Positions 33,998 to 45,718 of a stretch of 64,000 nt of DNA are shown here, piece after piece (position 1 is the stretch's first letter; the number at the start of each line of letters is the position of its first letter). The position numbers were made by a program, and so were the translations under genes. The notes under the pieces are model-generated. The model worked only from the letters and a program-made list of their open reading frames with translations, searched no databases and was not told the origin of the DNA. This stretch comes from Lepeophtheirus salmonis (taxonomy: Eukaryota > Arthropoda > Copepoda > Siphonostomatoida > Caligidae), in contig NC_052141.2 in assembly GCF_016086655.4 (NCBI RefSeq), forward strand, positions 1,178,001 through 1,242,000, written 5' to 3'.

Positions 33998-34535
33998 TAC
34001 AGGGCTGAGCAGCAAAACGTGGACTGTTAATTAATGTTAATATTATCATAAATATAAGAAGGTTGAGTGATTATTTATTTACATTTTTGTGCAGTCATCG
34101 TTTGTATATAAACAAACTATAATAATCATTTTGGCCATCTCGTCATCAAGATTGAGCTTATATAATCAAAAGACATTTCAGTTTTCCTAGATACTGTAGT
34201 TTTGAGGTGGCAAAGATTATGGACATTTTCAAGTGCTCCAGGAGCCTGATTTTCAAGGTGACCAAGAGAAGGAATGATAGAGAAGACCTCCCAAAGAAAG
34301 CAGGAAGTCGAGAACACAATGTAAAGAGGGATCCAGAGTTAATTTTCAGCTTGAAGAAGAAGATCAACGAGGACGTTACCAAATAGATGAATTGCCTAGT
34401 AACTACATCTCTGTGACTTCTAAGCCCATCGGGAGGACTGAGAAGGTCTATTTGGTAGTCTCTTCATACACAAAGATACCACAGATCACTTTATAACATG
34501 GGTCACAAAGAACAAGAGGCTACATATTTTACTGC
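33998..34535 (+). pseudogene. Tc1/mariner family C relic, copy 2
   Basis: The leader 33998-34160 shares TTAATTAATGTTAAT and TATAAACAAACTA with copies 1 and 3. From about 34170 a frame stays open for some 70 codons to a TAG at 34384-34386 and reads VAKIMDIFKCSRSLIFKV, REDLPKKAGSREHNVKRDPE and SLKKKINEDVTK. These are the first helix-turn-helix and the linker before the second helix-turn-helix in Tc1-like transposases. After the stop, the remainder to about 34535 is decayed. The catalytic core is absent. Compared with copies 1 and 3, this one keeps the longest unbroken frame. Confidence 0.8.
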
Positions 34536-34606
34536 CCATGCTTGTTTATATCAAAATTACATTTTGATAACTAAATAACAATGTAGTTATGTATGTAGCA
34601 TTTGGT

Positions 34607-34860
34607 GTTAAGAACAGGGTGCATTTTATATAGTGCCCCTGATGTATACCATTTACATATTTTTGATCAATGGAATAACAATGTAGTCGTTTCAATTAAA
34701 TCTCGTAGGCATTTTGCAACGAGCGTCTATACAGTTTTTTTGTCGATAGAGCTTCCTTATGTATATCATATCTCTATACTATATAAAAAAAAGAAAAAAA
34801 AGAGGTATACTATTCAAGGAGCACTGAATAATATTGCCCTCTGTTATAAATCATATTTCA
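34607..34860 (+). repeat. Family J, about 1.5 to 2 units
   Basis: CAGGGTGCATTTTATATAGTGC, GATGTATACCATTTACATAT and TTTTTGATCAATGGAATAACA match the second unit at 20690-20850. The open frame at 34602-34883 is a chance frame over this repeat. Confidence 0.7.
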
Positions 34861-35016
34861 ATGAGATTTACAGTATATGCTAATAGTTGAACAAAAAAAT
34901 GAAATATTGTAAAAAAAAATGAATGAAATCTATCAGGCGTTTAGTGCAACTCCATTTAAAACGCTGGAAAATTTGAAAGGGAGTTTTTATAGCTAAAATT
35001 TTTTGTGTTCATCTAG

Positions 35017-35055
35017 GCTTAATAGCTCTGGGCAACGCTGGGTACAATCACTAGT
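35017..35055 (+). mobile_element. Helitron-like 3' end, second instance
   Basis: AGCTCTGGGCAACGCTGGGT is followed by ACAATCA and CTAG (35051-35054), then T. It matches the ending at 15905-15934. No other Helitron part is visible. Confidence 0.45.
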
Positions 35056-35189
35056 AAACAAAGAACAATATTGTATTAATTACCAGCCACATCATGGTAT
35101 TGGTTAACGTCTAATGAAACTGAATGATCCTTTTTTAAGGGGCCTTTAACCTTTATGGAAGAGTGACTCAAGCATAGAGCCAGAAGTCA

Positions 35190-35445
35190 GCCATATGGTT
35201 GCTACAGAAGTTTTTATTGCCTGTATGGTGGTGTAATGAACTTCTTGATGTTGTTAGCAGTCCTTACAAAGTTGCTAATGATCTTTGCAACCTTATCAGT
35301 ACTGACAGCGGTGTATCACACACATGTTACCTTTTTTGTAGTTGCTCTCATATTTTACCCATAGACAAACAGGAAAGAACTATACTTACTTTTTTAATGT
35401 TTCAGCTGTCTTTTGGTTGCCTAATAATAGTTGTGTGTCCCAAGA
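35190..35445 (-). pseudogene. Family B Tc1-like transposase relic, N-terminal part
   Basis: This is a decayed counterpart of the N-terminal half at 26560-26830. Colinear words include the CAGTCCTTACAAAGTTGCTAAT-type segment, TATCAGTACTGACAG, and the distal CAGCTGTCTTTTGGTTGCCTA (26794: CAGCTGTCATTTGGTTGCGTA). On the minus strand, fragments resembling the QQQKKQHVSDIL block can be traced through frameshifts (NYKKGNMCVI). The C-terminal half is not found downstream. The plus-strand open frame at 35199-35483 is a shadow of it. Confidence 0.55.
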
Positions 35446-35489
35446 CTGTACATTTACGTAGGCTTATTGGCTGTACTTTTTGAAAGAGT

Positions 35490-36090
35490 AAGAAAAAGTC
35501 CTCGTTTTACAAGACATACTCCATAGGGTAAAAATATACCTTTGAAGACGATGGTTTACTCTTCATAAATAAATAAGTAAGTAAACTACCGAAATTTAAT
35601 TACAAAAAGAAAGTTAGTCATGAACGCCACTATGGGCTTGTCCAACCCGTCCCAGACATATGTACCTAAATACATAATTTTTCAATAAATATTAATTATA
35701 TATTCAATAGACTCAAATATTTCTTTTTCCCTTTTTCTCTGCCTTGCTATTTATGCCTCTAAGTATGTTTATAAATAGCTATATACTGAGTAAAGTCAAA
35801 GATAAAAAGAAGAAAAAAAAACATGATTTCATTTGCATTTGAGGAAAAAAAAACATACCATAAATATATACTTTGTAGTGCCCATGTACATAGATTTAAT
35901 AGGCATACTGAGTATAAACGATATTGTCACGATTTAGCAGAGAATAATTTCATTTACATAGATATAATTTATGCTGTTTTCAATATCTATTCATACATCT
36001 ATCTAAGCATTTATATTTAACCAAGGAAAAATATATAAAATCATTTGGTAGTTTGGTAGGTTGAGTGAAATATACTTTGGCTCTTCACTT
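35490..36090. other. Spacer, nothing recognised
   Basis: AT-rich DNA with A-runs at 35810-35820 and 35847-35855; no supported feature. Confidence 0.5.
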
Positions 36091-36103
36091 ACTTTTTAAT
36101 ACC

Positions 36104-36256
36104 TCATTGTACAGTTTGCTTTGAAACCCCGATATCTTTTGCATGGGCTCTCATGGACTTGAGGGGATTGGCATGGACTGTTTTGGCCTTATTGACGTAG
36201 GCCTTCTTCCTCTCCAACATTTTGGGCTTGATGACGTCGTAAACGGGGGTGCTTTA
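36104..36256 (-). pseudogene. Tc1/mariner transposase N-terminal relic
   Basis: On the minus strand about 50 codons are open and end at a TGA (36104-36106). They read STPVYDVIKPKMLERKKAYV, then NPLKSMRAHAKDIGVSKQTV. The two blocks match the end of the first helix-turn-helix (STVYDV) and the second helix-turn-helix (SMRAHARALGVSHNTV) of Tc1/mariner transposases. A sibling of the second block is at 46045-46140 (LKSMRTHARDLKVSHKNV). Catalytic regions and terminal repeats are absent. Confidence 0.75.
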
Positions 36257-36539
36257 TCATTTTTTTACGTCTATACTGAAGATGCTTATGGAAATTGGCA
36301 AAATGTTGTTTGAAATAATTTAGAATTGAAAAGCATGGATCTCAAATATATGTCCATTCATTCACACATAAAAATGACTTTAGATGGACTATTCCAACAA
36401 GGAGTTATACGTAGAACTCTTTAACGTTACTCTCCGTCATATTGTCTCTCACTCTTTGTTACACCTTATGCTTAGATGTTATCTCCTCAAGAATGAAAGA
36501 AAAAAATCTGTTAAATTTTTGAGCTCGTTCGTTTTCTTT

Positions 36540-36740
36540 TTTTTCTTTTATTGTTGATATTTGTATCTCAGGCAGTTGCCATTATTATTCAACTCCTGAG
36601 TACTGAACTTCCTTTCCTTTCCTACTACATTCAATTATATTCAAAACCTGATTGAATATTCGTCTGTGCTCATAAAAGACAGAGACCCCCAAAAAAAAAA
36701 AAAAAAAAAAAAAAAACTTGAGGATTTGCAAACAACACCA
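36540..36740 (+). repeat. Dispersed repeat F, 5' module, with A26 run
   Basis: CAACTCCTGAGTACTGAACTT, TTCAATTATATTCAAAACCT and GTGCTCATAAAAGACAGAG match the 5' half of family F (compare 50370-50455). An A26 run occupies 36691-36716, where other copies have ordinary sequence; CTTGAGGATTTGC resumes after it. Confidence 0.65.
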
Positions 36741-36824
36741 TAATTCGTAATTGAAATTAGATGTAGTTTTTAACTCACCATTTTTTTTTAAAGTTGGCAA
36801 AACTAAAAAGTATTTTTTTTTCTT

Positions 36825-37165
36825 GAGCTGTTATCACTATTGTTTAATACCTGAGTTTTGAACCACAAAAACTTCTTTCCTAAATACTTTTAATAATAAT
36901 ATTCACTAGATGATTGACATTTCGAAGAGTAATCCCGAGGAAATGTTGTGGTACTTTAATTGAAAGTCCCTGTTGGACTTAGAGTAGAATTTAGGATATA
37001 CATCGGATTAGTTCTTGCTATTATTTATTATATTTCCCTTATAACAGCTGATGTAATGAAACGTCATGACAGCTAAGCGTCTCTCCTTCAAAACATTCTT
37101 CGAATCGTCAAGGTGTCCAATGTCCACTTTGATTTTTGGTTTCTTTTCACTGCCTTAAAAAAAAA
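36825..37165 (+). repeat. Dispersed repeat F copy (F2)
   Basis: CCCTGTTGGACTTAGAGTAG, GAATTTAGGATATACATC, TAACAGCTGATGTAATG, AACGTCATGACAGCTAAGC and CAAAACATTCTTCGAATCG follow the F order from middle to 3' end. Confidence 0.8.
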
Positions 37166-37169
37166 AGTA

Positions 37170-37795
37170 CTTCTCATCTTGGCAAAAACTTACATATATG
37201 TAATTAATAAAAAATAATGCTCATTTGTTTAAATTATTCTTCCTTTGTTTGCAAATCGATGCCTTTGCAAAATCCATTGATGTTTTGTCCAGAGATGAAC
37301 TTTGGGGTTATTGTCGTCGTTATTGTTGGTTTTTGTTTTTTAAACTCTTCTCTTTTCTTATAAAAATGGGGGTTTATGGCAGTTTTTATGAGTTTATTTT
37401 TTGCAAACCATAAAGCAACATACTTTTTTTCCATTTTTCTTTAAAAAAGTGTTTGCCTTTATTGCACTTCATTTTAAAGAGGAAAAAGAAATAAAAAGAT
37501 AAAAAGTCTATACTTTACTAATATTTATTAGCAGTATATTTGTACATATAAGTTCATACATATATAATATGCAAGGCAATCCTGGTGGATCGTGGTATTG
37601 AAGAATCCATTCCAAAGAAGTGGATAGCGAACAGAAAAAAAAAATGGAAAGGTAAAAGTTATATTGGCGTTCAATACCCCTCGAGAAATTTATTTATTCA
37701 TGTGATGTCATCTTTTAAAATATGGGGAACAAAGTGAACTGATTAAAGTATATTCATAACTATAACAATAACATTTTGTAACTAGGCTTATATGT
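37170..37795. other. Spacer, nothing recognised
   Basis: Overlapping open frames on both strands at 37225-37434 lack any motif. Confidence 0.5.
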
Positions 37796-37796
37796 A

Positions 37797-39170
37797 CAAA
37801 GTAGGGACCCAAAAATTGACGTAGCGTAACTAAATTCTGAAAAACGTGATTTCTATAGTATCAAGAATATACCACTCAGAAACCAATTTGTAATACATTT
37901 AAATACTATGAAATACCTATATAATTATTCAAAATAGGTCCTCCTTCACTGCAATAATAGCTTGTTCCCACTGGTGAACAGTTCGGCAGCTTTTGACGAT
38001 GAATGTAGTGTCTATGACGTACCACACTCTCATAATGACAGCTTGGAGCGAATTCAAATTTGGATGTGAGTTGCGGCTGACATTCTTTGCTAAGACGGCC
38101 TGAACTGCAAAGTCCAAAGGTTGAGATTAGTTTCTACAGAAGTGTTAGTTCTTCTTGGCTGTATGGGGCTTTACTGTACTTGACTGTCATAATGCCACCT
38201 TGAAGTGAATCAAAATTTGGACGGGAGGTGCACAAACATTATTTTCAAAGACACTCTAAAATGCAAAGTCCAAGGTGTTGAGGTCAGAACTGGAGGAGGT
38301 CCACACAAAGGAAGCCCAAAAGGCCACAATATTACTGCTGCATAAGTTTTCATTCTTTTTGGCTATGTGGGATTATAATGTACCTAATGATGTTATAGAC
38401 AGTCTGGATATAGACACCTACGGTCTTTGTATCCTTTTCTACACTGGAATGATTGCAGAGGAGACATATTTATGCAGGGTCTCATTTTACAAATCGTTTT
38501 CTAAAGTACTTTATACAAACTTTTATATATCTACAATCAGCCTATATATTTTTTGTATATACATTTTGGTTGAAGATTCGGCAAGCCCTATTTAAAAAAA
38601 GGTAATGACATCAATAAAAACCCATTTATATTTAAAGTTTTATTTATTCATTTATTGGCTTGTTATTTCTGGTTGATTGAGGTAGAACCATGTGAGAGTT
38701 AACGAGAGAGGGACCACAAAATCATTATTGTGTTATTTTTATGTTCTAGCATATTTTAAAAATAGACTTTACATTTAAAAGTGACAATTTTGAAGAGAGA
38801 TGCTTAAAAGTTACATTATTATTTAATTTCAAAAACAAGAGACTGCAGCAATCTAGAAATTTTTGAATACAACTGTTATGATATCAGAAAAAGTAGGGGG
38901 TATTTAAGATTTGTAGATCTCGTTCAAACTTACAAACATACTGAGTGAGGACATAAAACTCGGATTAACATTACTAAATTACAAGAGAGAAGATTGCACA
39001 CGCATTGCCTTTTTTGTTGTATTTCCAACATTTAGAAACATGGGATAAAAACACAACTTGTCTATTTTGGAAACAGCTCTCATTTCGTTGCATAATGCAA
39101 TCTCATAATTAAAAATAATGGGATAAACTCTTAATCAAATGCCTCTGACTAAGTTTTTGTATGTAGCTGA
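37797..39170 (-). mobile_element. Family B Tc1-like element, about 1.37 kb
   Basis: The left end CAAAGTAGGGACCCAAAA with TA before it matches the family B ends at 26232. The right end is degenerate: reversed, it contains ACAAAAACTTAG near 39140-39165. Between them lies a transposase relic with a duplicated C-terminal segment. CAGCTCTCATTTCGTTGCATA at about 39073 matches the family B subterminal region at 26794. Confidence 0.6.
37929..38345 (-). pseudogene. Tc1-like transposase C-terminus, present in two diverged copies
   Basis: The left copy (37929-38117) is an open frame of 62 codons beginning in LDFAVQAVLAKNV and continuing PNLNSLQAVIMRVWYVIDTT, which corresponds to the segment from the third catalytic Asp to the C-terminus of Tc1-like transposases. 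About 156 bp to the right, the segment recurs: DLNTLDFAF and then, through frame changes, PPVQILIHFKVAL. The string TGCAAAGTCCAA anchors the two copies at 38106 and 38262. The rightmost copy still has the Asp in the position of SPDLNPLDFA. The first two catalytic Asps were not found. The plus-strand open frame at 38275-38595 is a shadow. Confidence 0.75.
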
Positions 39171-39174
39171 AAAT

Positions 39175-40390
39175 TTTTCTCTAAATTCACCTCATTTTTA
39201 GTTTATACTAACTATGAAAAGGAAGCTGTCAAAATGTTATGATAATCTTTACTTTAGTGTGTGAGTTATTGGGTTAATTGTGACACTACTTTTTGAAATT
39301 TCCAAAACAATAAATCGTAATAAATTTAGTGTTTGCATCATTTTATACTGATACTTGATAAAAATAAATACAGTTCAATCTAAGCCAGGGTTTGAAAATT
39401 ATTATGGCCACTAAAATAAAGGGTTATTTTTTCGTGGAGCTTTGGGCAATGAAGAACTATGCCTGAAGTGTCCATTGTGCAATGATACATAACTCTACTT
39501 CTCCCATTGCTCCACCAAGAAATTAACTAACAATAATAAAAAATTGAACGAAAAAAAAGTTTACCTTGTATTAAGCTAGTGATTTTTCAGCCCATCTGTT
39601 ATAATACATTTATTCAAAATTTGTTAAAAGACAAGTCTATTTAGTAAGAGAATATCATTAACGTTAAGAAATAACTAGGAGTTGAATAGCAAAAGAGATG
39701 ACGCTTTGAATAATAGAGTATTTAAAGAAAATGAACTGAAAAAATTGCCAGATGTTACAAGACATTTTTCTACTGTTTTAATCGTATTAACATTGAATTA
39801 ATTCACGATTTTTATATATTTTGAAGAATGAGTCCTTTTTTATCCACTTAAACTACATAGCATCAGTACCATAAATAAAAAGCAATATTTAAATAGTATT
39901 AAACATTTAAATTAATAAAAAAAATGTATGCATATAATGGAAAATATAAAGTTGTAACATATTTTGGCGAAATAAATTTAAAGATGTTTAAATTTTTTTT
40001 ATTCATGTATTTCAGAGTAAAAATTATATATTATTATTGAACAGGGAAAAAAATGGAAATAAAGAAATTGCTAGCAAAATGACTGACAAACTTTTAAAAG
40101 TATTTTTTTTCCTATTAACCTACATACATTACATATTTGATGCATCACCATAAAAACATATTGAACAAAAATTATGCAAATGAGAAAATCCCAATGTAGT
40201 TTGTTTACTTCAACTATATAGCAATAGGATTTTAAATCTGAAGCAAGAATATACATCAATAAATTGACAGCTCTTGAATATATATAAATGTGCGCTCATC
40301 AGATTCAGCTAACAAAATTGTTTAATAAAAAATACCAAATTCTGTAAATATCCTACAAATACAAACGCCAATACACCATTATTGTGCGTC
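39175..40390. other. Spacer, nothing recognised
   Basis: About 1.2 kb of AT-rich DNA. A short string, ATGATACATAACTC near 39482, recurs inside the MITE at 60380, which hints at a shared mariner-like leader, but no element can be delimited. Confidence 0.45.
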
Positions 40391-40394
40391 TCTG

Positions 40395-40720
40395 TACCTA
40401 TCGCACGCACAAGGAGGTTACTGTGTTTAGGAAGATGCCCAAATCAACTGTTAACGATTTTGCCATGACCTCCATACTTCCTGAAGAAAAAGAGCAAAGG
40501 AAATTGGGCCTCCTAGCCACCGGTATTTGAACCCTTTGAACTATTATTTGTGGGGAGTTTTGGGGAAGAGTCCAATATACGTGCCTATAACACCTTTGAT
40601 CCCTTGCAATAAGCCATTCACGAGGCAGTGACAAGCAACATAGACAAGGAGTTCCTAATCAAGTCCTGTCCTAAGTTCAAGGATAGGTTGGAGGCTGTCG
40701 TTGAAGTTGGATGTGGTTAG
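40395..40720 (+). pseudogene. Tc1/mariner transposase relic, internally deleted
   Basis: Read rightward, the first part gives TVFRKMPKSTVNDFAMTS, matching the recognition helix of the first helix-turn-helix (PKSTVYDV). Frame changes then lead to the C-terminal domain: NIRAYNTFDPLQ, AIHEAVTSNIDKEFLIKSCP and KFKDRLEAVVEVGCG followed by TAG at 40718-40720. The catalytic core is missing except for a decayed LNPLNYYLW-like stretch near 40530-40550. Downstream, GGGTTTCAAACTCCCACCCTG at 40829-40849 could be the right terminal repeat, but no left partner was found. Confidence 0.75.
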
Positions 40721-41149
40721 TTTGAGGGATTTTCTTTTTTCATCTATGAGCCCTTGTATGTTAGAGCAAATTTTTTTTGTTAGGTTGAGTTAATTTTGGG
40801 TTATAAGCTTTAAAATAAATTCAATTTTTCGGGTTTCAAACTCCCACCCTGAACATATACATCCCAATACTTTATTCACACAGTTGAGTTCCTTTATAGG
40901 CTTTGTATTTAAATTTGTGGTATGAATTCCGTCACTCAACAACTTTATACTACAGTTTAATAAATTTATTTATGGGCACTTCATAATCCTGAAATCTATA
41001 AATGTGTTATTCTTTAATTAAAACAATCAATCAGGGTTAAGGATAATAATTTTTTGTTGAATACAAATAAAATCCACACTATATTTCATGGATACATTTA
41101 AGCCAATTATACGATATTCAAATTATTTGGATGAGTTAAAATATCAAAG

Positions 41150-41440
41150 CGTTTTATCTAAAGTTTAAAACTTTTATTTGATTGAGGACACTTATATTGG
41201 CCCCGATATTGGCTCTTTAAAAATATCTCTCAATTTATAATTATTTTATTGTAACGGTCACTTTTGCCTACGTAAAGTAAATGTAGATTGCAGCACAAAC
41301 AAATGGTATTAAGAATAATCCTATTTGATGGGAATTTAAAAATGTATTCCAGACTCAACTTTGAGAAAAATCATTCTAGCTGGCTTTTGAGTTAACAGGC
41401 CAAATATTTTACTTTAAAAAAATAAAGATAAAGTAAAGTG
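41150..41440 (+). repeat. Dispersed repeat L, copy 1
   Basis: AAACTTTTATTTGATT, TTGGCCCCGATATTGGCTC, CCTCAATTT-like and ATTGTAACGGTCA segments recur in the same order at 42165-42440 (for example TTGGACCCAATATGGTCCC). Non-coding. Confidence 0.65.
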
Positions 41441-42160
41441 TGACGATCCAAGATTATCCAATATTTTTTCATATATTTCATAATAAAAGCATAATGCTGA
41501 ATTAAAGTGGCCAGAAAAAGCTTTACAAATAACTTTTGGCCACTCTATGTAAATATATCATGCGTCAATATCTAAAGAAAAATCAAGAAAAGGTGATAAT
41601 CTTAATAAAATGTTTTACATTATATTTTAAAAAAAACACCTCATTATATATAAGAAAAAGGATAAACAAAGGATGTGGGACGGCGGCGACGAGATAACTC
41701 CAAAAGAACACCTCTGATCATTTGATTTCGTCTAGATGCGGACAAATATACGATTATAAATGATTTTTCTATACCATGACCTAATTTTATTAATGAAAAA
41801 AACGTTATTTATGTGTTTACATAATATTCTAGTTTTAGAACGATACTCACTCGTATAAAAACCTATTAATTAAATCATTTTCATTGATGATGCACCATTG
41901 TTTCCTTGTTATTGAGAAACATTGGTTATATTCCTATTTTTTAATATGGGACACTTTTTTTAAGATGACTTTTCTTCTCATCGATTTTATTTAAATGAAA
42001 AGCCAGTACTTAAAAAACTAGAGAAAAAATCAATTTGTCCCTATTTTTGGTTTTGTTACATTGTAATAGAGAATATTTATTTGATGTAGAAAAAATATTA
42101 TTATGTATTTGTAGAATAAATATGTATTGACATTAAGAAAAACAGTCCAAACCCCAAATA
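41441..42160. other. Spacer between L copies
   Basis: AT-rich with a GC patch near 41677-41695 (GTGGGACGGCGGCGACG). No supported feature. Confidence 0.5.
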
Positions 42161-42164
42161 TTTT

Positions 42165-42440
42165 AATTATCGTTTATAACTTTTATTTGATTTAAGTGAC
42201 ACATTTTGGACCCAATATGGTCCCTTTTAACTATAAAATCCCTCAATTTTCATTTTTTTATATTGTGACAATCAATTTGGACTACTTCAAGTGCAATTTA
42301 AAGGACTTCCAAAGATAATTAATAGTCGAGGAATACAAATATAATCCTTACTCCATATTAATAAAAACCATTCTTACTTGCTTTATTGATGAAGGACCAT
42401 AACTGATACTTTAACATAAAAAAAGATACAGAAGATGATG
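42165..42440 (+). repeat. Dispersed repeat L, copy 2
   Basis: TAACTTTTATTTGATT, TTGGACCCAATATGGTCCC, AAAATCCCTCAATTTTC and ATTGTGACAATCA correspond to copy 1 at 41150, about 1.0 kb away. Confidence 0.65.
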
Positions 42441-43685
42441 GCTGTAGTTTGGAAGACCGAGGACAATTACAACACGTTTTGTTTTTAGGCTCAATTACTC
42501 CGAGCTTGTTTGATTTAAACTCGCTAAATTTTAACACAACATTTTTACATGTGTTTGCTATTATTTGAAAGAGTTTACCTGTCTGTAGATTTCCCAGTAA
42601 TTACATTTGAATGCACCTCATCAAATGTTGCAAGAGTTATAAAATATTGAGTTTGAGTTATTATTTACGAAAATTAAACTAATTAATAATTTTTGATGAA
42701 TTAAGAACTACACTTTTCTTGATATTGAATGATCAAAATTGAACAAATAATTATTGCAAATTAAGATATAATGATATTTATATTAAAGATTACTGATCGA
42801 TATTATATCAGTTTACTCTCAAAACTATTTAAGGATTTTCTATGGATAAAAAACAGGCTTAAGGTGAAGTAAAAATATGTCAAATTATTAAAAAAAACCG
42901 GACATTACAGGGTCAATTGCACCAAGGAACAATTTTGGCATATAACAACAACAAAAATAATTCAAATAAAAACAATAACCGGAAAGCCTATCTAAAACTG
43001 AATAAATTAATACAAAAATATTGCCCCTCCCAAAAATTCAACAAATATCAGCTTTTATCCAATATTTAAAAAGAAAAGTGGATAAAAATTATCGATTATT
43101 ATCAACAATAATCTGAATTCTTTATACGACTGTGATGCCGATTTTATGTCGGCAGCTTTTTATGATGTTAGAGAAAAAGGGGACTGTGTAATCACTTTGT
43201 TTCTGATCTCCTCTAAAGTGACAATAAGGGGAAAGAGGTGTCATGTATATCCATCAAGAATGCTTAATATTATCTCTATTTCAGATTTGCATAAAATTAT
43301 GTATATGCACTATTTTCATCAATTACGCAGTTCATTATTATTACGTTTTTTGACTAAGATTCGCTTAATATAATTTAATACAAATCAACATTTCGTAAAG
43401 GGTTTTGTATTTTTCTTCAGAAAAATCAATTATGGTTTACGTGAATACATAATTCATATACGTAGCTTCTGTTTACGTGTTATTTCAACTATCTTGTCTC
43501 CTCCTTCCTTTTTAATCTCCATAATCTCACCTAAATAAACTCCAAAGAAAGAAGCATTAGAAAACTTATTGGTGAAAAAAAAAATCACTTTGAATGCTGA
43601 TAAGTATAAAATTCTGTTCTTGTGCCATAAACTTAGGTGTACACATAAAACATTCCCTTCAAAGCAAGAACAACTTTTTTCTTTT
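42441..43685. other. Spacer, nothing recognised
   Basis: The open frame at 43146-43373 (75 codons, plus) has no recognised motif. The rest is AT-rich. Confidence 0.45.
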
Positions 43686-43689
43686 TGGC

Positions 43690-44075
43690 AATCTGTTTGG
43701 CAAGATTTTAGTTTATTTTCCAAAACTGCCATCATTATGAATTGATTCTTAAAGACAGAACAACTAAGTATGAAGTAATAACTAGTGTGTGTCCTCATAG
43801 AAGATTTAGAGTAATATTTAGGGATTGTTCGAGAGTTATAAGTGTAAGCTCCTTTTGGACTCGGAGTAGAATTAAGAATCAACATAAAAGTAATTCCAAA
43901 TAATATGCCCTTATTATAAATGGAGTATGATTTGTCTCTATTCCTTTCCTCTCATGGGTGTTTTTAAGTTGATATCATGCAATGTCATGGCAGCGTAGCT
44001 GATCTCCTTGTTAACATACTTCAAATTGTCGAGATAACCTTGTTCAATTTTGGGGGTCTTTCTTTTACACACTAA
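43690..44075 (+). repeat. Dispersed repeat F copy (F3)
   Basis: GTAATAACTAGTGTGTGTCC, GATTTAGAGTAATATTTAGG, GAGTTATAAGTGTAAGCTCC, TTTGGACTCGGAGTAGAATT, GCAATGTCATGGCAGCGTAG and CTTCAAATTGTCGAGATAAC give the longest clean version of the repeat. The 143-codon minus-strand open frame at 43454-43885 crosses it and is not conserved in other F copies. Confidence 0.8.
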
Positions 44076-44284
44076 AAAGACATGTTTTATGCATCGCCAG
44101 ACGTGTACATCTTTTGACACCTTCATTATTAGGCTTGGGATTTTTGTTGATAAATATTAGAGTTGGACGAATGTGAGTGAATGTGTAGGTATATTTTAGA
44201 TACTTATTTTGGGTATGTTGGCTCTTTCTTTCGAGTCTAGTATAGATGAAAAAATAGGATAATTGTAGTTGCAAACTGAAAAGA

Positions 44285-44595
44285 TGTTTATTTTTATTTT
44301 CTGAAGCTGTTTTTATTATTTATTTTTTTCTTGAGGAGAGGAGATATAAATGTGGAGTATTAAAAATAAGTCTTTGTTGAACTCGGAGATGAATTGAGGA
44401 TCAACATATGAACAGTTTCTTTCTATATCATTGATAGAAACGGAGTTTGACTTTTTTTTATTTCCTTCGTCTCATAGATTTTCAAAGCTATTTTAATGCA
44501 ACGTCATGACAGTTAAGCGGCTCTTCGGTCAACATTATTCACTTTGTAAGGTTGAGCACGTTAATTTTCATTTTCTTTATGCTTATAATGCCCTC
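44285..44595 (+). repeat. Dispersed repeat F copy (F4)
   Basis: TTGTTGAACTCGGAGATGAAT, TGAGGATCAACATATGAAC, GCAACGTCATGACAGTTAAG and CGGCTCTTCGGTCAACATTA match F3, which lies about 500 bp to the left in the same orientation. Confidence 0.8.
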
Positions 44596-44609
44596 AGATC
44601 AGTTTATTT

Positions 44610-45450
44610 TCAACTATGTTCTTTAGTCTCCCCTCATGCGTAAACCAAAGTCTGTAACTAAGACCACGTGATCCAAAATTTGTACAAGGTAGTGTTTGTA
44701 CACAAATGTGCCTTACTAACACAAAAAATAGAGTATATTTTATTGTACACTGCCATTTTTTAAAAATTGGAATTAAGTATTGTTAAGCTGTGAGTACTCA
44801 TAAACAATTATAAAATAATAACTGCATAGTTAGCAAAAGTTGCACGACATACATTCTCTTTCTGTCTCAAAATTGAAGAACATGTAAGCGAAAAGTTGAA
44901 ATTCAATTCTTGTAACCTTTTAATAATAAAGAAACAATGGGAAGAGATTGTGAATTTGTCTATAATGGATTATTCATGGGGAGAAAGAGGGACTCAGAGT
45001 CCACGGATCAACTCCCCTTCCCCTTATAGTTTATAAGATACAAACTCATATCTTCTCCATATAATTATGGTTCATTATCTTCCAATGCGCTAAAAGTCGA
45101 GATCCTTCTCCTCCGACTCCAATATATATTTTTCACTTTGCATCTATTTATTTGCTTATTATAAAAAGGTAGCCATCAATTAATTTCGACTTTCCGCTAT
45201 CGTGTTCTCCAATTTCAAGATAGAAAGATAAATTATAAGCTACCGGCAAGTTTATACCGTGTATCCTAATATACTATAAATTATAATAATCAAATATATA
45301 TGATTTAAAAACAAATGTTACGTCATTCCTTGGAGCATACCCCTTTGGTCAGCTGGTTTAAATTGCTCAATCTTTTGCGCACCTCGTCATCTGCACGTAT
45401 TTTTTTTTCTATGTGGAAAGTTGGAAAGGTCATAAAGGAAACTACAAAAA
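44610..45450. other. Spacer, nothing recognised
   Basis: No supported feature in about 840 bp. Confidence 0.5.
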
Positions 45451-45640
45451 GTTAAACGAGGGTGGTCTGAAAAGTTTCTGACCTTAACGTGAAGATGGCA
45501 GCACTCTTAAATAATAGTTTGTCATTTTTAAATAGCATCTTTTTTCAGTTTTTCCCAAATGTATCAACCCTTTTGGACGTCCAGTTGTTCTGTAACAGTC
45601 ATTTGAGTAAGTAGATGTGAGTGAATTTGAGTATTGGCCC

Positions 45641-45718
45641 CGATTAGTTACTGTAGATGAAACTTGGAAATTCGATTTTATCCCCGAAACAAAAAACCAG
45701 TCCAAACAGTGGACTTAA
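45641..45718 (+). pseudogene. Mariner transposase, first catalytic block
   Basis: A short frame reads VTVDETWKFDFIPETKNQSK followed by QWT and a stop. In classical mariner transposases the block VTGDETWIHHYTPETK carries the first catalytic Asp, which is kept here. It lies only about 185 bp from the left end; in an intact element it would be about 600 bp in, so the N-terminal domain has been deleted. The rest of this transposase is not found to the right. Confidence 0.8.

Noticed and set aside
33750..34034. Plus-strand open frame of 94 codons
   Set aside because: No motif, and its end runs through the family C leader, so it cannot be one functional unit.
35199..35483. Cysteine- and leucine-rich plus-strand open frame that could pass for a membrane protein
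   Set aside because: It is the reverse strand of a family B transposase relic.
43454..43885. Longest open frame in the window, 143 codons, minus strand
   Set aside because: It crosses repeat F3; the same stretch in other F copies is full of stops, and no protein motif is visible.
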